Origin: Diplonema japonicum | Lineage: Eukaryota > Euglenozoa > Diplonemea > Diplonemida > Diplonemidae | Direction of reading: 5' to 3' | Assembly: GCA_964019335.1 (NCBI GenBank) | Contig: OZ025680.1 | Location: forward strand, 372,001-436,000 | DNA length: 64,000 nucleotides | Shown: positions 11,301 to 22,230 of the stretch, one piece after another | Layout: each line of letters opens with the position of its first letter | Position numbering within the stretch: position 1 is the first letter of the stretch | Translations under genes and position numbers: made by a program | The notes under the pieces: generated by a model | Database searches by the model: none | What the model was told of the DNA's origin: nothing | The model's input: only the letters and a program-made list of their open reading frames with translations

Positions 11301-14300
11301 TGCATCCCGGGCATCCTGCAACGCAATCGATTGTCACGTGAGCGACGCCTCCCACTGGCGCCACGCTGCGATAGAAAAGTGTGGAGTTGCTTCCTGATCC
11401 CGCTTTTTGACCAATGGCCACAACCTGTAGATCCAGCACGCCGCCCTGCTTGGCATCCACCTGCTCAGGGATGTTGAGAGCAAACCTGTTCGGTTCTAGC
11501 GTCCATACAGCGACGGGTGCCTTCATCTCGTTTTGCACGTTAGTAGGAAACGGCTGGTTGTTGAGGGTGAATTGGATGTCAAAGGACGGGGCGGGGTCGC
11601 CCGACAGTTCCAGGACAGCCACTCCAGGGCGAATTGATGGATCAGCAGTTTCACCATGCGGCGCACCGTTGTACAAGGAGCTGCCCGAGCTGATAGAGGC
11701 AGTGACTCTACCTGGTGTCACGGTGAGAGGCGTCCGTTTTCCGTTGACGATAATGGTCGTCACTGTCGCGAAGTTGTTGGAGACAGAAGGGGGAACGACC
11801 CCGAGCTGCACGGCTTCGACGGGATTTTGGCTGTAGAGAGGCAGCCATGGGAGTGGTGTGGGGCCGCCTGAGGTGAATGCACGGTCGCCAAGGTCGTCGG
11901 CGGTATATACTTCAAATTCCCAATTGCCTGCTGTGTTCGTATCGTTCATAAGCTGCACACGATCGCCGTTGTGCATAGGGATGGCGACCACCTGTGTCGG
12001 GTCCGTCAGTACTGTAAAGTAATGTGCGCTCACCGCAAAGTGCACCAAGCATTTGTAGCACGCTCTTGGAAGAGACAGCCTGATGGTAGTTGTGCCGTTA
12101 GCAGCAGTGGTCTGCCCCACATCAGTCGTTGGTGAGCTGATAGCCAACTGCCCCCCACCGCCATTCCCGTTGCTTCCCTTGTCGTCCAGCCTCAGGTGCG
12201 CGATGTTCGACCCTTCCCATGATGGGATGTTGTTGTTGTCCACCCTCCACGCCGTGAGCGAGAACGCCTTCCGTCGCCGCACAGCTACAGGTGGAATCCC
12301 TGCTAAGAGCCACAGCTGACCGCATGTTACAATCTTATATGTGCTGATGGAACCCACAGACGCCAGGCCGCCTGTGTACCCATAAGACCTTTGGGGAAAG
12401 CTCCCACTGTGCACCCCTGTGGATCCGTAGATCTCGAAGTAGAACCAAATCTCACACCTACTACAGGGGCGTGTGAAGAAGTAGGTCAGTTTACTGGATG
12501 ACTCAAACAATGATGCTCCCTTCCTCCACGCCCCGTTGATGTCCTCGGGCTTCACATCGCACGAAACGGTGGTCGCAAGCCCCGTAGACAGGAACCCGCC
12601 AGACCCGTACTTCATGTGCGAGGCGTCAAGGGCGTGGCGGGGGGATGGGTGCGACCACCTGCTGGTTACCCATACCTTGAATTGCGTGGTGCCGGCCACT
12701 GGCATGGACCATTTCCCGAAATTCTGAACAGCTTCAAAAGTGGTTTTGAACAGCTGCCCCACCGCCACAGTGCCGTCTGCAGCAGGTGTAGGGTTCACGT
12801 CGTCAATCACATGCACGTTGTTCACTTTGGGCTTCTCGATGGAGAAGGGTTTCGTCAGCTTCGTGCGCTCTGCGAACACCGGGTATTGGTTGACATCGTT
12901 CACCCCGTCTTGGAAACAGGTCTCCTTGTTGGTGGCTGTTGTGAAGCACAAGTTGAACTCCAGGATGCACGACTGACAAGGCGCCGTGAATTCAATCCAT
13001 GACGTGGCAACACCCCTGTTCGTGAGCACAGTGCCGGGAGTGCCAGGGGCAACAAATGCAGGTTGAACCACTGTGGGCAGAAGAAGGGTTTCGATGGAGT
13101 TCGTGGAAGGCAGCATGGCGTGCACGATGACATCGCCTCCATCATTGCAGCCCGACCACAGTCGCTTCTTTACTGTAACTAACGAAGGGCTGAACGCCCA
13201 GGCCCTGATTGCGGGGGAAACTGTTTGACCGTCGACCGTTGCAGTCTTGACAACAGTTTGGATGGGGAAGGGGATGCCGACAGCAGCACCATCACTGGCG
13301 TACCCCCAGCCAATTCCTGGCGTGTTTGCATATGTCCTGTAGTTAAGGGTGGTGACGGAAAGGTAGCGCTTCTTGGGGCATTCGTCGTCGTAGGTCACCC
13401 TGTCCATGACCTCCCACACAGTGTACGGTGTCATGGTAGGCATCGTCCACTTCACGGACGTCGACGTGTTAGTCGATGCAATGGTCTCATCAGGCGAAGC
13501 GAGGTTCGTGGCGGAGAACGTGAACTGCGTAGGCACCGCACGCTCCTCCAGCCCATAGAACGAAAACGTCCCCCTCATCTCTGCACCGCTCTGCAGGGCA
13601 TCTTCTAGCGATATATCCTTCGGCAAGGCATTCCGCACAGTCAACACCTTGCTCGTGATCCGGGTATCCGTAGCATCAGCCAGCAGGTTGCTTGTCTGAG
13701 CCCCAACCGTCTGACTAAGTACAGAGTACTCAATAGGCTTGTGATACACAATGTACCTGAGGGGGTCGTTCCGGATGGTGTAGTATGTAATGACCTTGAA
13801 GTCGAAGCGCGTGGCACCCTTGCCACACTCGTGTGTCCCTGGTACGGGGCTGCTCGGTAGCGTGGCTTTGAAGATGGCTGTGTGCATGGTGGCCGCCGAT
13901 GTGGGTATAATCCACAGCTTGATGTCCACACACGGGTTGTTGTCCTTCCACCCCTCTGCAGTGTCCACTTCGTCATTGCTTCCTAGCTTCGTGGCACATA
14001 TTGAGAGCGTCGCGCCCTTTACAGGTGGGCGTGACTCCACTGCTCCTTGCTGTTCCACAGCAATGATACCTTTTCCTTCTGCCGCGCTGACACCCTGGCT
14101 GTTCGAGGGCCTGATGAGCTTCACACTTGGGGCTCCAAAGGTGTATACGTATGTTGTTGCTTGTGCACCGTCGCTCTTCCCTGTGTACTTTGCTTCGTTC
14201 TCGTCGGGCGACCGCAGCTTTGTTGCTTCTGTCGAACACGGCGCTGAGATGCCTGAGCAGGTCCATATTGCGGTCGCCTGCCCGGCGGGTATTCTGGCTG

Positions 14301-17300
14301 TGATGTTCCTATCAGTAGGATCGTGCTCAACGATGTTTCCAAAGACCTCCCTGTAGAACCACACAGAGATGGCAAGGGATCCCGACCCAGACGGCGTGCT
14401 GTACCATTTGGTGCAGCCCTCAGTCTGGTTGCACATCGCAGTCGCACCGTTCACGTCGATCACCTTAATGAACTTCGTCGGAGGGCTTGCAACGCCCTTT
14501 CTGAGCTTCACGTCTACAGAACACGTCTCCGTCATTGTGTTCTTGAGGATGGTTCCTTGTAAGTCAGTGTCGTACGACATTCTAATGCTGTGGAAGAAGA
14601 TTTTCAGGTTTGTCAGGTCTGCCAGCGGCTGCTCACCTTGAAAAAACAGGTTATCAAATACAGCGGCCGTGCCACCAGTGACAGGGCGCATGTGGGCAGA
14701 GATGGTCTGGTTCTGCACAAGGTCCTTGCGCAACGCTGGTACCAAAAAGGGCATGTCACCTTCCTTAACATCCTTCGAGAAGTCTGAGAACACCCACCAC
14801 TGCGGCCACAGCACGTTCTGCCCTGCTATGTTCTTAGGTTCCACAGTCACAGAGAACCTTTCGGAGACCACAGAGCCAGCGGGCATATCTATTCCATTTA
14901 CTGCTTCAGGGTTGAGGGTGCACTCTATGGAATAGGTGTCATCAGTGAATGTCAAAGATACAAAACCAGACTGCGACGGTGTGAAGGATTCAGGACTGGC
15001 GCCCCATGTGCTGTGGAAAGAGAAGTCACATTGCACACAGGGCTTCGTAGTGCGAAGTGTCCACCTGGCTGCCCAAAGATTCTCAATTTTGGTGGGTTCG
15101 TACTTCCAGACCAAGCACATCCCGTCAGGACTGAAGTCCGTGCACGACGTGTTGGACCAGAGAGTCCCGTCATGCGGCATCAGCTGGACTCTGCTAGTGC
15201 CTTCATTGCTGTCGGTGATCATAGCAAAGATACTCCCGTAGTGGAACTCATCCGGCAGCCACACTCCTCCCATGGGCGTCCCTGGTATAACGGTAGCTAC
15301 AATTCCAGCGGTAATACTGCTTACTGCAGTAACTTGCGCACCATTGACCCCTTGTATCTTCAAACTCTGTGCCACCACCCGCACGGGGGTTCGTAGTTCT
15401 GCTGTCAAGCGCGTAGCGCCACTCTGAAAAGTGAACTCAATAGTGCATCCAGGAGGCGTGTTGAACCTGGAGCACCCGATGTTATTCTCAATACGGAACC
15501 ATTGTCTGAACCCAGCACCGACGCCCATGTTGCTAAGCGTTACCCCTGCTAGCACGGCAGAAGAGTACGCAGGGGATGTGCGTAGGTTCTTGTCACTGAA
15601 CACCACGTTGCCGTCCACTGTGTCGTGCCACGTTTGAAGAACTTTGTTCTTGTCCTGTCCGCGAACAACGGCACTGAGGGTCCAAGAGCCCACTGGGGAG
15701 TGTATGTCAGCCTTCATCGGGTGTGCACAAGGATCATTATCATCAGGGCACACCACATAAGACAGTTCGTATGGCAGCAACGATTCGACGTAAGAGCCAG
15801 GCATGGCGGTTAGCGTTGAAGATGGTTTCGTGAAGGTGTCGGGGCCTGGCTCTGCGAACCAGACCTGGGCAGGACTCCTCCCTGTCGAGGCTCCGCTCAG
15901 CCCCTTGAGGTCGAGTGACGTCACGTCACTGATTCGTATCGACTTCGGGATGCGTCGCTTGACATGGATCACAGCACGTACCCAACTGGTAGTTGTTGCA
16001 GGCTCCAGGAAATCGTTCAGTGCAAAGGACACATTGAAGAAAACGTAGCCCTCATCATAAATCACCTCCAAGTACGGGGTTGCCTTGTAGTCAAACCACC
16101 CACCCTGGTTCCACACCTGCCCTTTGAGCTCTTTCCAGCTGTTCGTCACGAACTTCATCCCGAGATCGTTGGGGATCCCCTGCCACGCTTCGTAGTCGAG
16201 CACGCTGTACTCAATGTTCAAGCTGCCGTTAGGGGCGAACTCAATAGGGCCCAGATATCTGGCCTGGATGTGCAGGTTGCATGGCTCTCCGTGATAGCAC
16301 GTCTTGACGTAGCACCGTTGAGACGTTGCGGTGCAGCCAAGTGAGGTCTTGGGTTCTGAAGGTATTATGGCAGGCAGCAATTCAATGCCATCCATCTGCA
16401 AAGCGTCAGGCCAGTGCGACTCGACGTTGACCCACAAGGGGTTCGAGTAGATGGGGTCAGCTAAGGGACTGTATTGCGCTGCAAATCTCAGCCCGCACCC
16501 AAAGGCGTTGTTCGTGAAATCGGTGGTGCATGCTGATCTGTACTGCAGCCTGAAAGTGACAAGACCACTGTCAAGGAATTGCCGCATCCCCGAGGAACCC
16601 CAACCGTATTTCACGCCGTTACTACTCGTGCAAGCCCCAGCCAAGTTCTGGACAACAAAACCTGTGGAGATATCGCTCCTGACAGGATTCTTGCAGCGAA
16701 GGTCGCTCCATGATGAAGGACTGTCGCAAATCTCCACCCACACGGAGTATGCTCCAAAGGGCAGCGTGCCTACTAAGGTAGCCGGCTTCACAACTACAGA
16801 TATTGTGCTCCCTGACCGCAGAATAGGTGTGTGGGACAGGTGACCGCTCAAAGGCTCGGTGATTACTTCTCGCGTGACGTGCTCGTACAAGGTCTGTGTC
16901 GTGGTGGGGTCGTACACCATGAACCTCACTGAGGAATTGTAGACGTGCAGTGATGTGATGTCTAGCAGAGTGGGTTGCACGTTGTTCGACCAGAACCCTA
17001 TTTTCAACACTTTGTTAAACACTTGGTACATGACACCGGCCTTCGCCACCCAACTATTGTCGTCAATGTTGTCACTAGGAATTCCGAACGCTGGCTCACC
17101 AGCCTTGTACAGGCAGACTTTGTACATGCCGTTGACAGATGTCTGTGAAGGGGGCAGTTCAAAGATGCTAGTGCCCTGCCATATCCTAGCGGAAGCATTG
17201 TTGACACGGATGAGATTATACCAACCAGTAGGTGGTTCCCCCCACACAGTGGGTACAGGTGGGCGCGTGCAAATTTGGTCCTCCGGAATAACCGTCACAA

Positions 17301-20300
17301 GGTCGGTGTAGAAACCTGTCACAGCCTGCTGTCTTCCAGCATTGTTCTGTGTCATGCACGGCACGCCTGTCCCAGGTGTTTCGCTGGGAGAGCACCACGA
17401 AGCCATCGAAGCAGCAGAGAACCCGTCGTAAGAAGTGCTAAGGCGCACGTCGTACATGGTGATGTTCTTCGTGTCGGTCGCGTCGAACTCCAAAAATGAA
17501 GGTTGTGTGTACAGGAAGTAGCTGTTGGTATCACCTGCTTTCAGCCACAGCCACGGGTCTGCCTCTGTCAGTCGGTAGCACACGATAAACTTTCCAGACT
17601 CAATAGGCATCTGGAAGCTTGCTTTCAGACCGCTTGTCTCGGTGGTCAACGACGGGCACTCGCCTGGTCTGGTGGGGTCTTCTGTGCAGCTTTCCATGTT
17701 CGATGCACCACCCACAGGTGGGGAATTTAGACAGCTGGCATCTGGAACATCAACCCACTTCCAATCGGTACCGTTGTTTGTGAACGGGGGGAACCTCGTC
17801 GAGGCCCTCCCCGCGAGGACCAGCTTGAACACATTCGTGGTGGCCACGCGTGCTGTCGATGACCCGCTGTAGATGCTGAAGTTGAAACCCCACCCACCGT
17901 CAGAGTCGGTCACACGAGGTGTGGCTGTATCTTTGTCCTTCACAAATTTCGTAGAAACACCCCCCAACGCCACAGAACCCCGGTTCGCAGCACCCAATAA
18001 CACAGCATCGTCGACTATGACCAGGTTGGGGCGGAGTGCAGTGTCTATGTTCCAATTCTGCATGACACTCTTCTTCGCATAAAAGGCAGGTTTGGTATTA
18101 AGTTCTCCCCGGATGACAGCCTGGTTGGGGATGCCACGCGCTTCAGCGATCTCGACCCATGCACTCCTTGTGACGGTGGCGATGGTGAATGTTGTTCTGA
18201 CACATATTTTGTATTCGATTCGTGTGTCGCTGCCATCCGGCGATGCCGGAAGGGTCATAACGGTCTCCGCAACGTCGGCAGGCCCGTCAGCAGGTCCCAG
18301 ATTGGTGATGCCCCTGGCACCAAGGTTTCCAAGAACACCTTCGATAGCTATGTGGCTGCTGCTGCCATGGTCGGTGACTTCATCGTAGGGAAGCACTGCA
18401 CCGTGGCATGCGTGGGTCTTGTCAACAAGCTTCGCAGCATCGCCGTTCGGTGACGTGTCAAAGACTTCAATGTTGGGCGTAGTGTCGCACGCGCCGTTAG
18501 CACCCACGTTGCACCTAATAAAGTTCACAACCGACATGCCCTGGTTGGTGGGCTCGTTCCCTGCAGTCACGTACCACCGCACGTTGTTATCGACAACGTT
18601 GAAGGGTAGTGGCGCCCGCCACCAAGACATGGAGTCCTCGGAATACTGCCTTACCTGCACACACAACCAGTGTTCCCCGTACTCCTGGGGGACGACCAAC
18701 CTGAACTCCATGTGTCTTACTGTCTGCCCCACCCTGAAGGCCCGTGTTGCTGACACCCTTTCAGAAGCCTCGGTCGAGGAGGGTGGGCTCAGGCAATTGT
18801 CATTGTCCCCAGGAACACGTTTCACAAGCTTGGCATACACCCCTGCGATGGCATCGGGAGGCACAGCTTTTCTGTTTGTGCTTGTGATGGCGTCGAGGAA
18901 CGTGAACTCGAACTCCTGCAGCTCGCCAGCCAGGAGCATACTCGCTGTCGCAGGGTATGACATGATCATCTTTGGTGCAGGAGTTATTTCCCACGTCTCA
19001 TTGAACAGTAACCAGTTCGCGTAGCCGCTCTGCTTGAAGCACAGCTTGTACCTATTAGTCCCTGACGCATCGAAGGGAGGAAGGGTCACGACAGCAGCAC
19101 TCTGGTCATAGTTCGAGTACTCATGGTCGTAGAGTGCAATGTCGTCGTAGATGTCTGGTGAGTTGATGACGTAGCTTACCAGATGCTTAGCATGGAGGCT
19201 AGATGCCACAGGACACTGCTGTCCACCGCACATGGTGTCTCTGGTGGCGGGGATGTAACCGCAAGGGTGCAACACGCTTGCCAATCCAGAGACAGCCATA
19301 GACCCACTGCCAAGCTTCTTGCAGTACAGTGATAGGTGAATATCAGCGAGATGCTGTTCACTCGCCCATGTGGTAGGATTGATGTCGCATCCCTCAGTTT
19401 CTTTCACAAGTCTGAAAATGTCACTGGCCGATGTCGGTGTCACAGGCCCTACACTCAGTTCGCTTGCGGTATCAGAGAAAAGGAACACGCTCTCCATACC
19501 AGCTCTGTCCTCGGCAGCTAGCATGGACAGCGTGCCTCCCGTCACAGGATCCGAGGAGGGGTACAGATAGCTGCTTGAAGAAGGCACCCAATCTTGTCTT
19601 CTGTAGTAATTGTTCGAGGGTTCTACTGCCCGCCAGTTCCATGCCCCCAATCTGTAGCACACCCGATACCCAGCAGAATACACATCTGGCACCTTCACAT
19701 AAAAAGTGGTGGTTAGAGCACTCGCTGTATCGGAGCTTGATCCTGGGCAGTTTGTGCTGTCTGTGAAAGCACCGCTGTTGTGGCACTCTGCCTCTCCGCC
19801 GTCTGTGCTCTCAGCTGCAATGGTAGGGTGGTTCTGGAAGCCACCATCAATGCACGGCCTGTCGCTACGAACGATTCGTAGGGCACTGCCAACAGTCTCA
19901 GCCACTGTGTCGGAGGATGAGAAGGTCCTGTTGTAGTTCCAGGCACGCTGGTCGAGTTGTTGTGTGTGTGTCAAGTTCAACATCTCGATGACAATGGGCC
20001 CCCACGAGCGTGCCCGGGTGTCGTTCATGTACCATGAGATCGGTGGGGGAGGTGCCTTGGCGGCCCACACGCTGTCGAGGCCGTACTCGCCTGGCACAAG
20101 GGGCTGTGGAGCTGTCTCGTAGCTCGGTGTGTACCACGAGCCGAGATGCCGCCACTTGATATCGACGGTGTCGTGGTGCCAAGGAAGCACGCGGTACCCA
20201 ACGTGCGGGGTTGAAGCCTTCCTGTAACACACATGCCATCTTGTCTGAGCTTTGGGAAGCCAGAGTGCGCTGTATGTTGCGGACAGTCCGTTCGTGTTGT

Positions 20301-22170
20301 CCTGCACTTGTTGAGCATCGGCAGGGTCGCCCGTCAAATCGGAGGAACCCACAGGCATGGGGCTGTCGTCCTCGACGAACCCACCTTGCCCGTCCGTGGC
20401 GTAGCCCCCTGGAGCGGTGCTGCGAGGGACATCCAAACCCTGGTCCCAGCACCCTGTGTTGGGAAAAGACCCCATCTGAGTGGCATCAAATGGCGACCCG
20501 CGGTAGGTCCGTGTTTCGCCGAACATGTTCACAGGCACGATCTTGAAGTAGTCGCCACCACCGACTGTCCAGTAATTAGTCGTCGCGAAGTGGGGGGTGG
20601 GGTAGGTGCCCGATGCCACGGGCGCATAGCTTTCCGTCAGTCTAATAGGGTTGACAGTGGGTACGGTGCTTAAGCTTCCCTGCCCACCATCATCGAACCT
20701 AATAGTTCCCCAAGAGCCAGGAGTGAGGTCGAACATAGTCCAACCGACTGCTTCTTCTTGCAGCGTGAAGTGCGTCTGGGAAGCTGACGCCGAACAGGAT
20801 AAGGTATTTGTGCACCTGTAAAGCTTTTTCCACAAAGGTATCGAGCCTATGGTGGAGTTGCTGGTGGAGTTGCGATTGGCAATTCGGTCCTCAAGTGTCG
20901 AGACGCAGATATCGTAGTTTTTATTTGTGTCGACTGGCAGTCTCACGTACACATAAGCATGGTGCTGCGGTCTCGTGTCCGCAGTGTACACGGTACTTTC
21001 CTTCCTCAAACCAAAATTTGCAAGCCCATACTTACCGCTTTCGGTCCAAGTATCCAGCAAGGGGTTCGAATATTGGGTACCAAAACGTCCCACGCCACCA
21101 GCAGAAGCGCCTTCAATCAACCCTGGCAGCCCGGAAGGTGTCCAGTACCCTTGCTCGTCGATAGCGTTGCTGCCGTAGTACTCCGCTCCAAAGGATTGCC
21201 GCTCGTAAGTGCAGGACGAGCCCATCGGGACGATCTTCAAGTTGTCCCCATGGCCGCAGGGGAGCAAGGAGTCGTAACCTGTACTCGCCCCGCAGCTAGA
21301 AGGGGGGTACGTGAAGTCATGGATCCTTCCCAGCAGCTGGATGATAGCGTATTGCCCATTCGTGGCTTCAGGGAGGTAGTACCACATGTTACTTTTATCA
21401 GAAGCGAAGATGTATTTATCTTGGTGTTCATCAAAAGGAACACGAAACGTGAGCCACGAATTCAAAGAAGGGTCTCGTACAAAGGGGTCTACTTGGGTGT
21501 GCTTGTAGCAAATCACAAACTGTTGACCCTGCCGTGGGGCGGTGAATGTAACGTGAGCTTTTGCGACGAATCTGTTACCTTCTTCCGCCTCGACATCTGA
21601 AAGGCCGAAGGCGAGAGTGGTGTAGAGAGGGGTGTCGGTGGTGGTGTACTTGCTGCAGTCTGCATCGTTGATGGAGGTCCACGCGAAGAGCCTGGTCTCC
21701 AGTGTGCCATAAGCAGATGTGTTGAAAAGATCAAGCGTGGTGTCAAAAGATGTAGCGAGTTGCAAGCGTAGTTCCTGACCTTCCACAAAGCTGTGCGAAC
21801 TTAGTGCAGTTGTGTAGTTGCTGAAATAAATCCTGGTGCCTGTCTGAGTCTCGGAGTGCGTGTCAGTCAGAGAAAATGTATCAGTCTGCGTGAGTGTCTT
21901 ACTCTGCGTCAGTGACACTGTCGCAGTTCCCGTGGGCAGCGTCATCGTCTCTGTCCCTGTTCTCGTCAAGCTCACTGTTGCCGTCTCTGTCCCCAATGTA
22001 TAACTAACAGAGTCCGTTCTAGTCGGAAGTGACGCAGTCACTGATTCGCTTATACTATCTGTGTTCGTTGTCATCGTCTGTGTCATGGTTTCTGTCCGAG
22101 TTGCTCTCGCTGTCGCCGCCACCAGTAACCATACCCACACCCGCACCAGCATGCTTAGCGTCTCATGCAT
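8388..22170 (-). CDS. Giant predicted GPI-anchored surface protein (4561 aa)
   Basis: Three exons, 22170-8827, 8776-8626 and 8578-8388, with introns of 50 and 47 nt (GTATGT...TAG, GTATGA...AAG), join in frame to 4562 codons with a TAA stop. The N-terminus is a signal peptide (LVRVWVWLLVAATARA) followed by about 85 residues of Thr/Ser/Glu repeats of TxTxS type. The C-terminus is a Pro/Thr-rich stalk and a terminal hydrophobic run, VPVLSFLICCILSLVLLQ, at the stop, as in GPI-anchor signals. Residues about 215-1690 hold at least nine spaced copies of a module ending Y-x-[VIL]-C-[YFV]-[KR] followed by Trp (for example FVICYKHTQ, KLCFKQSG, IVCYRLTE). Residues about 2370-3620 hold five copies of a module centred on PCxxC or close variants (KPCVQC, APCQSC, RPCSRC). 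I recognise no named family. An adhesin or coat role is inferred. ATG at 22152 is an alternative start that keeps the signal peptide. Confidence 0.8.
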
Positions 22171-22230
22171 TAGTCAGCATGCCTGTTGTGGTGTAAAAGA
22201 GTGGGGGGAAGGGGCAGCAAGTTTGGCGGA
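22171..22230 (-). promoter_or_regulatory. 3' splice-site-like motif in front of the giant gene
   Basis: On the minus strand a C/T-rich tract runs from about 22230 to 22195 and ends CACCACAACAG at 22183, 12 nt before the ATG at 22170. This CAG lies inside the last codons of the upstream coiled-coil gene, whose TGA is at 22176-22174. The simplest reading is a trans-splice acceptor that gives the giant gene its own 5' end, with the upstream gene keeping its full ORF in alternative processing. A cis intron joining the two genes is the alternative. Confidence 0.4.

Noticed and set aside
8843-21600. Dozens of 60-240 codon ORFs on both strands inside the giant gene
   Set aside because: They are shadows of one 13 kb high-GC exon. 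None shows a family motif.
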